This document shows positions 24,278 to 33,300 of a stretch of DNA of 61,006 bases, piece after piece; the stretch's first letter is position 1; each line of letters starts with the position of its first letter. The translations under genes were made by a program, and so were the position numbers. Under the pieces are notes generated by a model that had not been told where the DNA came from, searched no databases, and worked only from the letters and a program-made list of their open reading frames with translations. The stretch covers positions 1 to 61,006 of the forward strand of contig JANYJZ010000038.1 in NCBI GenBank assembly GCA_025358305.1. Direction: 5' to 3'. This DNA is from Ignavibacteriota bacterium (GTDB lineage: Bacteria > Bacteroidota > Ignavibacteria > UBA10030 > SZUA-254).

Positions 24278-24868
24278 TCATTGTGAAATGCCGAGCTTCG
24301 CTTCAAGCCCCTTCTTGACCGCAGGCCACTCGCGGGCGAGGATGCTGAAGTAGACGCTGTCTCGGATCCGTCCCCCCGGCGCGATCTGGTGCTCGCGGAA
24401 GATCCCTTCCTGCGTGGCGCCGATCCTGAGGATCGCGTTGCGCGACTGCGTGTTCAAGACGTCGGTCTTGAACTCCACGCGGTTGAACCCAAGAGCCTCG
24501 AACGCGTGTCCGAGGAGGAGGTATTTCGCCTCCGTGTTCACACTCGTGCGCTGATAGGGGCGCGCGACCCAGGTCCAGCCGATCTCGAGCCGGCGATTGG
24601 CCCGGTCGATGTTCCCGAAGCGCGTCGAACCGGTCACCCGGCCCGTCGCTTGCTCGATGATGGCGTAGGGCAGGGCGAGGCCCGCCGTCTGGAGCCTGAG
24701 CGCCTCGTCGACGTACGCGCGCATGGCCTCCTCGGTCACGATGAGCGTCATGGTGAGCTTCCAGAGTTCCGGATCGAGCCCCGCGTCGCAGAGCCCGGGG
24801 AGGTGTGCGACACCGAGCGGCTCGAGACGGACGACTCTTCCCTGAAGGGTCACGGGTTGGGGGTTCAT
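24278..24868 (-). CDS. RimJ/RimL-type GNAT acetyltransferase
   Basis: A 196-residue N-acetyltransferase of the RimJ/L class: VTLQGRVVRLEPLGVAHL at the start, IGWTWVARPYQRTSVNTEAK as the acetyl-CoA pyrophosphate loop, and GFNRVEFKTDVLNTQSRNAILR toward the end, where NxxSRxAIxRIG is typical of this class. Its likely substrate is an N-terminal amine of a protein or a small molecule. The ATG overlaps the permease stop (ATGA), so it is coupled to the permease. Confidence 0.9.
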   Translation of the reverse strand: MNPQPVTLQGRVVRLEPLGVAHLPGLCDAGLDPELWKLTMTLIVTEEAMRAYVDEALRLQTAGLALPYAIIEQATGRVTGSTRFGNIDRANRRLEIGWTWVARPYQRTSVNTEAKYLLLGHAFEALGFNRVEFKTDVLNTQSRNAILRIGATQEGIFREHQIAPGGRIRDSVYFSILAREWPAVKKGLEAKLGISQ

Positions 24869-26202
24869 GCGGTTCTTCTCCAGTAAAAATATGCCGGGAT
24901 GCCGAGGGCGATGATGCCGGCGCCGATCGCGGAGTCGGCCGGGCGCTCCACGATGGCGGCAACGACGAGGAACGCCGAAATGAGGATGAAGATCACCGGC
25001 GTGACGGGATACCCCCACGTCCGATACGGGCGTGCTCGACCGGGCGAGCGGCGCCGGAGGATCATCACGGCGCCCGCCGACATGGCGTAGAAGAGGAACG
25101 ACGCGAAGACGACATAGGTCGTCAGCTGCTCGAACGTCCCGGTGAGGATGAACGCGGATGCGAGGAGCCCCTGGACCAGGAGCGACTGCACCGGCGTATG
25201 GTACCGCGGATGGATGTGCGCGAGCCACCGGAAGAAGAGTCCCTCCTTCGCCATCGCGTAGTAGATCCGCGGACAGGTGAAGATGAACCCGTTGTTCGTC
25301 CCGAACGTCGAAAGGATGACGACCGCAGCGATGAAGGCCGCACCGGCCGGTCCGAGGATCGTGACGGCCGCGTCGGAGGCGACGAGCGGCGATCGCGCGA
25401 TCGCGCTGGGGGAGAGGACGAACATGTAGCCGAGGTTGACGACGACGTAGAGCGCGATGACGGCGGCGGTGGAGAGCAGGAGCGCTCTGGGGAGGATGCG
25501 CTGGGGGTCCTTCACCTCGCCTGCGACGTACGTGATCTCGATCCATCCGTCGTACGACCAGAGGACGGCGACGAGCGCCACCCCGATCGGCCCGAGGAGG
25601 CCCGGGAACGCCATATGGGGGAGGACCGGCGACAGATTGCTCACGCTCCCGCCGCTCAACACGAAACAGAGCAGGGCCAGGAGGGCGAGCGCGAGGATCT
25701 TGACGATCGTGAACCCGTTCTGTATGAGCGCCCCCGCCTTGATGCCGAAGCAGTTCGCGGCACTCAGGAGGAGGACCGAGGCGATGGCGATGGCCTTGAG
25801 TCCGAGTGCGCCCAAAGGGAAGAAGTAGCCGAGGTACGCGGCGAACGTGACGGCGACCGCGGCGATCGAACCGGTGTTGATGACGAAGAACGCCGCCCAA
25901 CCGTAGAGGAACCCCCACAAGGGGGAGTAGGCCTCCCTGAGGTAGACGTACTGCCCTCCGGCCCGGGGCATCATCGCGCCGAGTTCCGCGACCGAGAGGG
26001 CGCCGAAGAGGCTCACGGCACCGCCCACGACCCAGACGAGCGTCATCATGAGGGAGGAGGGGAGGGCGAATGCGATCGCCGCCGGGACGATGAAGATCCC
26101 GGAGCCGATCATGCTCCCGATGTTGATCATCGTGGAATCAAGGAGCGTCAGCTCACGGACGAGCTCCCCATCCTGGGGATCTGTCGCCCGGGGCCCGGTC
26201 AA
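24865..26202 (-). CDS. APC-family amino-acid permease
   Basis: A 445-residue permease with about twelve transmembrane helices, of the LAT/amino-acid-polyamine-organocation type. Helix 1 contains the unwound-substrate motif GSMIGSGIFIVP. LWSYDGWIEITYVAGEVKDPQRILP is the conserved helix 6 region, and GTNNGFIFTCPRIYYAMAKEG the helix 8-loop. Translation starts at TTG 26202, overlapping the stop of the Rieske oxygenase (TTGA); any later start would lose helix 1. It probably imports an amino acid or exchanges it, perhaps the substrate of the neighbouring oxygenase. Confidence 0.92.
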   Translation of the reverse strand: MTGPRATDPQDGELVRELTLLDSTMINIGSMIGSGIFIVPAAIAFALPSSLMMTLVWVVGGAVSLFGALSVAELGAMMPRAGGQYVYLREAYSPLWGFLYGWAAFFVINTGSIAAVAVTFAAYLGYFFPLGALGLKAIAIASVLLLSAANCFGIKAGALIQNGFTIVKILALALLALLCFVLSGGSVSNLSPVLPHMAFPGLLGPIGVALVAVLWSYDGWIEITYVAGEVKDPQRILPRALLLSTAAVIALYVVVNLGYMFVLSPSAIARSPLVASDAAVTILGPAGAAFIAAVVILSTFGTNNGFIFTCPRIYYAMAKEGLFFRWLAHIHPRYHTPVQSLLVQGLLASAFILTGTFEQLTTYVVFASFLFYAMSAGAVMILRRRSPGRARPYRTWGYPVTPVIFILISAFLVVAAIVERPADSAIGAGIIALGIPAYFYWRRTA

Positions 26203-27311
26203 CGGCCGTCCCGAGCGAACCGGGCGTAGTGCTTCTTGAGGAGCGCCTGGAAGTGGTGGACACCTTCTTCCATCTCCACGGAGAACCGCCCCTTATCGTA
26301 TGCGTCCGAGGCGAGCCCCAGCTGGACCCGCTCGCAGATCTCGATGTCCTCGTGCTGGATCGCGTCGCTGTACCGGAGGTCCTCGTCGATGATGGCAAAC
26401 GGCGTCTCCTCGTCGTAATAATAGTCGAAGATGACCGTCGTCCGGTCGTGGCCCATCGGCATGACGAGGTTCGTCTGGAGCCGTCCGGGGAGGATGTTGA
26501 GCATGAAATTCGGGAAGACGCAGTAGTAGAATGCCTCGCCCCCGGACGCGCCGTAGAAGTTCTCTTTGCCGGTGAAGGGGCTCGTCTGGAGGGAGTAGTG
26601 CTCGAACGCTTCGGTGACGTACGCTTGGGTGTCGAGGAGGTTGCAGAGCTCCGGATGGACAAGGGGGAGGTGGTACCCCTCGAGGTAGTTGTCGACGTAG
26701 ACTTTCCAGTTGCACCGGACATTATAGGTGACCCTTCGGGAAAACCGCTTCGTGCCGAGCGTGACGGGCGCGATCCGTTCGCAGATCCCTCGCATGACGG
26801 CTGCCAGGGGGAGCTCCATTGCCGCCTTTTCGGAAAGATTGACGAAGAGCATCTCCTCCCAGACGGCGACCGTGACCGGCACGAGCCCGAAATCCTTCTT
26901 GTCGAAGAGCTCCGCGCGGTCGAACTTCGGCACGCCGCGCAAACTCCCGTCGAGGAGGTAGGTCCAGCCGTGATACTTGCACTGGAGCACGTTGCAGGTC
27001 CCCTGCTCCTCGAGCGCGATCGGCCCGCCGCGGTGCCGGCAGACGTTGTAGAATCCGCGCAGGACGCCGTCCTTGCCGCGGACGATGAGCACGGGGTTCC
27101 CGGCGACCATTGCCGTCACGAACTGCCCGGGCGAGCGTACGATCGCCGCGGTGCCGGCATACTGCCACGTCCGGGCGAAGATCCCTTCCCGGTCGGCCTC
27201 GTGCATCGCGGGGTCGGTGTACCAGCTCGACGGGATCGTCTCGGACCGCTCGATCGGGGAGACCGAGAGGTTCTCGTCGGTCCAGTCGGGGAGCTGTGCT
27301 TTTGGGCGCAC
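26199..27311 (-). CDS. Rieske non-heme iron oxygenase, alpha subunit
   Basis: A 370-residue ring-hydroxylating or demethylating oxygenase. The Rieske cluster is CRHRGG (Cys91, His93) and CKYHGW (Cys111, His114). The mononuclear iron site is NWKVYVDNYLEGYHLPLVHPEL (His214, His219), with a later Asp in QHEDIEICERVQLGL as third ligand. That last motif is common in quaternary-amine enzymes such as glycine betaine or carnitine oxygenases. The GTG start at 27311 shares a base with the previous stop codon. No dedicated reductase is visible nearby. The family is certain; a quaternary-amine substrate is an inference. Confidence 0.93.
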   Translation of the reverse strand: MRPKAQLPDWTDENLSVSPIERSETIPSSWYTDPAMHEADREGIFARTWQYAGTAAIVRSPGQFVTAMVAGNPVLIVRGKDGVLRGFYNVCRHRGGPIALEEQGTCNVLQCKYHGWTYLLDGSLRGVPKFDRAELFDKKDFGLVPVTVAVWEEMLFVNLSEKAAMELPLAAVMRGICERIAPVTLGTKRFSRRVTYNVRCNWKVYVDNYLEGYHLPLVHPELCNLLDTQAYVTEAFEHYSLQTSPFTGKENFYGASGGEAFYYCVFPNFMLNILPGRLQTNLVMPMGHDRTTVIFDYYYDEETPFAIIDEDLRYSDAIQHEDIEICERVQLGLASDAYDKGRFSVEMEEGVHHFQALLKKHYARFARDGR

Positions 27312-27724
27312 TAGCGTTTGAACTTGATGAGTTTGGCGCGGAGTTCCTTCTTTTCCTTGACGCTCGACTCCGAGTGTTCGTTGGTCCGGACCTTATCCTT
27401 CGTCACCTTCGTCTCGCTCGAGCTCGAGCCGGTCTCGCCGGTGACCCGGCGCTCGAGTCCGCTGAGGATGATGCCGTCGGCCCCTTTCTTCTTCGCCTCT
27501 TCGACGAGCTTGTTCTGCATCTTCTCACCGTTGGTGAAGACCATGTCGTCGGTCTCCGCGATGAGCTCGCCCATGACCTCGTATTCCCGGGGGATGTCGG
27601 CTTCGGCGAAGTAGATCTCTACGTTGGTCGTTGCGGGGTACGATTTGCCGACATAGTCGACGCTGACGCAGGAACAGAGAAGGAACGCAAGAGCAAAGGT
27701 GAAGAGCGGAAGCTTTGTGTTCAT
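27311..27724 (-). CDS. Small outer-membrane-type lipoprotein
   Basis: A 137-residue protein with a signal peptide and lipobox (FLLCSC). The mature part has VEIYFAEADIPREYEVMGELIAET and then a Lys/Glu-rich helix and KKKGADGIILSGLE, a pattern seen in small lipoproteins that resemble YajQ- or DUF4156-like beta-alpha units. The tail is highly charged. ATG 27724 is preferred because GGAG lies seven bases upstream. It is immediately upstream of the Rieske oxygenase. Function is unknown. Confidence 0.7.
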   Translation of the reverse strand: MNTKLPLFTFALAFLLCSCVSVDYVGKSYPATTNVEIYFAEADIPREYEVMGELIAETDDMVFTNGEKMQNKLVEEAKKKGADGIILSGLERRVTGETGSSSSETKVTKDKVRTNEHSESSVKEKKELRAKLIKFKR

Positions 27725-27759
27725 GGGGATCTCCATGTGTGGTCGGCCGAGGTCTTGAC

Positions 27760-29268
27760 TTACTGCGCCGGGATGATCACGAGCGACGCAAGAAAGATGA
27801 CGATTATTCCAATAATATCCAACAGAAGGCCGTATTTGACCATATCGGCGAGCCGCACGTACCCGGAACTATAGACGATGGCGTTCGTGGGAGTGGAAAT
27901 GGGGAGCATGAACCCGAGCGAGGAGGCCATCGTGGCGGCCAGGGCGGCCGGGAGGCCGATGGAGCCGCCGACGAGGATGACGACGGGAACGACCATGTTC
28001 GCCGACGCGACGTTCGAAGTGAACTCGGACGTGAACGCGGCGACCGCGGAAAACATCGGGATCGCGGCGTGCGCCGATGAGGGGATGAGCCCGGCGAGGG
28101 AGGTCCCGACGGCCTGCGCGAGCTTCGTTTCGAAGACGAGCTGCCCGAGCGCGATCCCCCCGCCGTAGAGGGCCATGACGCCCCAGTCGATCTGGAGCGC
28201 GGAGCGCAGGTCGAGCGTGAACTCATGCCGTTTCCAGTCCACGGGTATGATGAACAGGAGACACGCGCCGACCATTGCGGCGACGCTCTCCGGCACGTGG
28301 CGGGAGAAGGCCGCGGTGACCCAGTGCTGGTCCCCGAGCGTGAGCGTGAGGATGCCGGGCGTGAGCCAGAGGAGGATCGTGATGCCAAAGGCGGCCATCG
28401 TGTTCCGTTCGCCCTTCGAGATCGCTCCGAGTTGCGCGTGCTCTTCGATGAGAAGGCGCCGGACGTCCTTTAACTGCTTGACGCCGGCCGGGCAGAGCAG
28501 GTAGAGGTAGCCGAAGAGAAGGAAGAAGAGGACGATGACGATCGGTATCCCGAAACTCATCCACTCAATGAACGCGACATGCCTTCCGAGCTGCCGTTCG
28601 ATGAACCCCAGGCCGATGAGGTTCGTCGGCGTCCCCACCGGCGTCGCCAGCCCGCCGATGCTCGCCCCGAAGGCGCAGATGAGCATCATGGCAGAGGCGT
28701 ACGCCGCGCTGATCGGCGTTCCTTCCGCGCGGCGCAGGGTCCGGATGATCGCGATGCCGATGGGGAACATCATCGCCACCGTCGCGGTATTGGAGATCCA
28801 CATCGAGATGAAGCAGCAGACGGCGCCGTACGCGAACAGAATGCGCCCCGGGCTCTCTCCGACCCACCGGAGGGAGAGGACCTTGTAGGCGAAGCGCTTG
28901 TCGAGGTTGTGCGCGCTGATGGCGCGCGCGAGGACGAACGCGCCGAGGAAGAGGAACATGACTGGGTCGGCGAAGGGGCCGAAGGCCTTCGGAGCAGGGG
29001 CGACGCCCAAGAGGACGGCGAATGTCGGACCGAGGAGTCCCGTGACGGCCAGTGGAAGCGCTTCGGTCACCCAGAGGCAGATGACCGCGGCCATGATGGC
29101 CGCGAGTGTGTGCGCTTCCGGTGAAAGCTCGGGCATCGGGATGAACGAGACGATCGCGAACAGTACAGGCGCAATGAAGAATCCGGAACGCTTGCGCAGC
29201 GCCTCGAAGCGTTCCTCTCCCGGGCTGAACGCTTGGGTGATCTCCTGGTCGGGGGGAGCGCCGGTCAT
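27760..29268 (-). CDS. DASS/SLC13-family anion transporter
   Basis: A 502-residue sodium-coupled dicarboxylate or sulfate transporter with about eleven helices. The repeated sodium/substrate loops are seen as WISNTATVAMMFPI with GGLATPVGTPTNLIG in the first half, and TSNVASANMVVPVV with PISTPTNAIVYSSG in the second; the second SNT is changed to SNV. The ATG at 29268 overlaps the previous stop (ATGA). It probably imports C4-dicarboxylates or related anions. The family is secure. Confidence 0.92.
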   Translation of the reverse strand: MTGAPPDQEITQAFSPGEERFEALRKRSGFFIAPVLFAIVSFIPMPELSPEAHTLAAIMAAVICLWVTEALPLAVTGLLGPTFAVLLGVAPAPKAFGPFADPVMFLFLGAFVLARAISAHNLDKRFAYKVLSLRWVGESPGRILFAYGAVCCFISMWISNTATVAMMFPIGIAIIRTLRRAEGTPISAAYASAMMLICAFGASIGGLATPVGTPTNLIGLGFIERQLGRHVAFIEWMSFGIPIVIVLFFLLFGYLYLLCPAGVKQLKDVRRLLIEEHAQLGAISKGERNTMAAFGITILLWLTPGILTLTLGDQHWVTAAFSRHVPESVAAMVGACLLFIIPVDWKRHEFTLDLRSALQIDWGVMALYGGGIALGQLVFETKLAQAVGTSLAGLIPSSAHAAIPMFSAVAAFTSEFTSNVASANMVVPVVILVGGSIGLPAALAATMASSLGFMLPISTPTNAIVYSSGYVRLADMVKYGLLLDIIGIIVIFLASLVIIPAQ

Positions 29269-29897
29269 GCGTTGCCCGGAGTTCGTGCGGCGCGCGCGCG
29301 TTCCTGCAACGACGCGGCGAAGACGATGACGCCGAATCCGGCGAGCGCGACGAACCCCATGCCGATCAGGACGTAGATCCTGCCAGCGATATAGGAGCCG
29401 ATCTCGTAGATCTGCGGCGGGAGGATGGAGATCTCCGCCGGCACCGCGCTGAAGGCGCTGTCGGGAGTGGCAACCCTCGCCCTGACGTTCCAAGACGCTT
29501 CCGTCGGTTCGGCGACGTCGAACGTCCCGATGACCATGCTCATCCCGGAATCCGGGAGGGGAAGCATGATGCCGTCGGGTCGGACGGTCTTCCGGAACGC
29601 GACCTTGCCGTCGGGCGAAGAAACCTCGACGTCGAGAGCTCCCTGGTATCGGGCCGGGGCTGCGCCGCGGGTCGAACCGTCAAGCGACAGGATGACCGCG
29701 TGGCTGCCGGACCGGAAGAGCGTGCACGCGCCCTTGCGCCAGTCGCCGGCGTGGCCAAGGGAGAGTGCGATGTCTCCCGTCCTGGCATGCTTCAGTGTCT
29801 CGATCTTCATGTCGCGGTAGAGCAATCCGGCGCCGGCGATGCCGCCGGCACTCATGAGGATGCCGAGCGTGAGGAGGATCTTCGGGAGTGACTTCAT
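29265..29897 (-). CDS. Membrane protein with periplasmic domain
   Basis: A 210-residue protein with an N-terminal helix (residues 4-26), a beta-rich periplasmic region (about 35-165) and a second helix (about 173-197) followed by a short basic tail. No family is recognised. It overlaps the DASS transporter by four bases and is the first gene of the long minus-strand chain, so it may be an accessory to that transporter. Confidence 0.62.
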   Translation of the reverse strand: MKSLPKILLTLGILMSAGGIAGAGLLYRDMKIETLKHARTGDIALSLGHAGDWRKGACTLFRSGSHAVILSLDGSTRGAAPARYQGALDVEVSSPDGKVAFRKTVRPDGIMLPLPDSGMSMVIGTFDVAEPTEASWNVRARVATPDSAFSAVPAEISILPPQIYEIGSYIAGRIYVLIGMGFVALAGFGVIVFAASLQERARAARTPGNA

Positions 29898-29962
29898 GGT
29901 TTTCTTGTTTTTTTGCGCTGGAAATGTAGCAAGAATGGGGGTGAGTGTCAACCATGATCGGG

Positions 29963-30002
29963 GAATGCGTTCGTGAATGCGTTCGTGAATGCGTTCGTGA
30001 AT
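29963..30002. repeat. 12-bp tandem repeat, 3.3 copies
   Basis: The unit GAATGCGTTCGT is repeated three times without change (29963-29998) and then begins a fourth time. It lies 65 bases upstream of the membrane-protein gene. It may be a slippage tract or a binding-site array. Confidence 0.8.
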
Positions 30003-30241
30003 CGGCGGAGAGGGAATTCCGTAGTCATTTTTAGGGTTTTCCTTATTTATTTTTCCCGATGGCTTGTGTATGTTGCCACTGTGCGAGGGAGGCATGCGAT
30101 CGAGGGACCTGGGTCGCGGCTTGCCCGCACGAACGGGAGGCGGGCGAGGCGGTTCCAGGTGATCGGGGCTGCCTCGTCTTTGTTTCTGGGCCGGTGTGCG
30201 GTTCGGCTCGCAGAAATGAAGAGATTTTTACATGCAAAGGA

Positions 30242-30270
30242 TTGACTCGAACTGCGATTGTTATATCTTG
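30242..30270 (+). promoter_or_regulatory. Possible promoter of sensor kinase
   Basis: TTGACT at 30242 is followed, 19 bases after TTG, by TATCTTG (30264-30270), close to the TTG/TAnnTTTG form of FCB-group housekeeping promoters. It is 84 bases before the ATG used here. Weak evidence. Confidence 0.3.
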
Positions 30271-30353
30271 AATAAGTCGTTCGGGAGTGAATCGGGAGAA
30301 TTCAGTGTTCCAGCCAGCACAACATCCAAGTGCATACTCCGTCGCGCGTGACG

Positions 30354-33300
30354 ATGACACCGAGAAAACGAAGGGTTATAAGAGTAATTCGGGATCTGCT
30401 CATGATGAGCATTTTCGCGGGTGTGATATGTTCATCTCCGGCGTCAGCGCAGCCAGAACCAAACCCAATGTTCCGCCACCTTACGGTGGAAGATGGTCTG
30501 CCCTCCGGCAGCGTTAATTGCATCTTGCAGGACCGTCAGGGATATATCTGGATCGGAACGGAGGGCGGTCTCTGCCGCTATGATGGAGTGAGATTTGAAT
30601 ACTTCTTTCATAATGAACAAGACTCGCTCTCGCTCATGAGCAACTTCGTCTATGCTCTTGCTGAAGATAGTTCTGGTTCCATCTGGGTGGGGACAACTGC
30701 CGGATTGTGTGAATTGGATCCGTTCCACGGAACCTTTAAAAGGCTCTTTGGGGAAGGTGAAGTCGGCTCGCAGAATGGTCCTCGTTGGGTGAGCTCTCTG
30801 CTGTGTGACACAAAAGGAAGCGTGTGGGCTTCATCTATTTCTGGATTGCGGCGAATTGACGCGCAGACTGGAAGAGTGTCCATCTTTCGCCATGATCCCG
30901 ACAGAACATCCTCGATTTCCTCTGATTCAGTCTTCACACTCATCGCGGAAGCGGAAGGGATGCTCTGGCTTGGAACCGCCAGCGGTCTCGACGAGTTCGA
31001 TCCGACCACTGGACGCGTCTTACGCCATTATTCGTCCTTTGAGTCCGAAGGAAGAGATGTTCCATTGCGGATGATACTGTCTCTCTTGCTTGATGAGAAT
31101 CGATCTCTCTGGGTTGGCACAGCAGACGGCTTAATTCGGTTTGACCTTACGCAGCGGAGATTTCAACGGCTCATGATCAAGCTGGAGAATCCAACCTCTG
31201 ATACCCGAACGTATGTGGCAGCACTCAGCGAGGATAGCTCGAAGAATGTTTGGGTCGGGCTGCCCGTCGGACTCGTTCGCCTGGATGCTTCCCTGAAGAG
31301 TATGTCAAGATACCTCAATGATCCGGTCGTCCCAACCAGCCTTAATAATAACCAAATTCTCTCGCTTGTCTGTGATGAAGGCGGTACGTTATGGGTGGGG
31401 ACAAGGCTCGGAGTCAATACACTGAGTCAGAATGCGAATAAGTTTCACGTGTTCCGAAATCATCCAATGAAAGCGAACTCGCTCAAGAACAATCGTGTCT
31501 GGTCTTTTTGTCTCGATGACGACAACAAGCTGTGGCTTGGTACGACGGGAGGAGTGGAGGTCTTTCATAGGGCAGCTGCTATGTTTGACCACTCTTCTCA
31601 GGGATCATCACCTCATTGGGACATCGCGAGGGACTTTGTTTGGCCTATCATCCGCGATAGATCTGGAAATCACTGGCTCGGGACCTGGACCTCCGGCCTC
31701 GTGAAGGTGAGTTCCGGAGGCCAGATTAAGAAGTTCTTGTCGCCGGTCCATGACTTTGACGCAAGAAGGGTAGTTTCCCTCGTGCAGGATCATGAGGGCA
31801 TCGTCTGGGTCGGCACGGGTAAGGGCCTTTACGCTTTTGATCCAACTAGCGAATCATTTCTAATTACCCCCGCGGGAGTCGATCTCAATTTTGTAAAGGA
31901 TGATGTTATATCCTACCTGTATGAGGATTCTGTCGGCGATCTTTGGATTGGCACGTACAACGGTGTCGTGCATTTTGACAGGCGAAAGGGAAAGGTTCTT
32001 CGACTCGGGAATTCGATGGTACTATGTATCCTCGAGCGTCGGTCTTCAAGCGGTGAATTCATCATCGGGACCACATCCGGAATCGATTTCGTTGAGCCTG
32101 ATGCTCCCGAGAGGATTGCGAAACATGAAGGGACCGAATCCGGGCTGCCGAGTGAAGTGGTCTGCGGGATGCTAGAGGATTCTGCCGGCTTCCTCTGGCT
32201 CAGCACCCTGCGCGGACTGGTAAAATTCAATCCCGACACCAAATTCCTCCGCGTCTACGATGTCCACGATGGTTTGCCGGGGAACGAGTTCAACCAGCTC
32301 GCCTTCCTCAAAAGCCCTTCCGGCGAGATGTTCTTCGGGGGCAACAACGGATTCGTGAGCTTCTTTCCGTCCGAGCTTCAAGATAATCCGCATGTTCCTC
32401 CTGTCGTCATCAACAGGTTTCGGGTGTTCGAGCGCGGCGGCAAGGAGGACCTGCTCTTCTCGACTTCCTCGAAGCAGCTCGACCTCTCCTCTGCACAGAA
32501 CACCTTTTCCTTCGAGTTCGCCGCGCTCGACTATGCGATGCCCGAACGGAACCGGTACGCGATCATGCTTGAAGGCTTCGAGCACGAGTGGCGGCATCTC
32601 GAACCGGACCAGCGTTCTGAAATGTATACGAACCTCGATCCGGGAGAATACACGCTCCGGGTCAGGGGGTCGAACGGCGACGGCGTCTGGAACAACGAAG
32701 GCGCGTCGGTGAAGATCCTCATTCATCCGCCGTTCTGGGCGACCTGGTACTTCCGGGGAGGCGCCATCCTGTGCGTCGTTCTCCTTGCGGTGTCTTTTTA
32801 TACATACCGCGTCAAAAAGGTCGCCGAGCGAAATATCGAACTTGAATCGAAGGTCCAGGAGCGTACGCGCGAACTCCACGAATCGAACGAGCAATTGAGC
32901 CTCTACAAGAACAACTTGGAAACCCAGGTGAAGGAGCGGACGCTGGATTTGGAGCGGATCGTCATGACCCTCCAAGCGGAGGTCTCTTCGCGCGAGCGGA
33001 TACAAAAGGAGCTCATCAACTACCAGAAGGACCTCCAGCACCTCGCCTCCGATCTTTCAAAGAGCGAGGAGCGTGAGCGGCGGCGCATCGCGATATTCCT
33101 TCACGACGTGGTCGGCCAGACGCTCTTCTTCTGTAAGATGAAGGTGGGGTCGATGAAGGACGGGCCGCACGCGGCAGAGCTCGTCAAGGTTCACGGGCTC
33201 GTTGAGGATCTTCTCAACCAGGTCCAGTCCCTCACGTTCGATCTGAGCCCGCCGGTCCTCTACGAGCTCGGGCTCGAGGAGGCGATCGTATGGCTCATTG

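Larger units (their letters stand above)
29898..30353. other. Divergent intergenic region, no gene seen
   Basis: The gap between the minus-strand operon and the sensor kinase. It has an AT-rich stretch near 30030-30060, a 12-base tandem repeat and a possible promoter for the kinase. The small plus-strand frame at 30059-30271 is Cys/Arg-rich with no start signal and looks non-coding. Confidence 0.5.

Noticed and set aside
29963-30002. Short CRISPR array
   Set aside because: The 12-bp units are contiguous with no spacers, and no cas genes are in the window.
30059-30271. Small Cys-rich plus-strand protein before the sensor kinase
   Set aside because: No ribosome site, biased Arg/Cys composition and overlap with the likely promoter.
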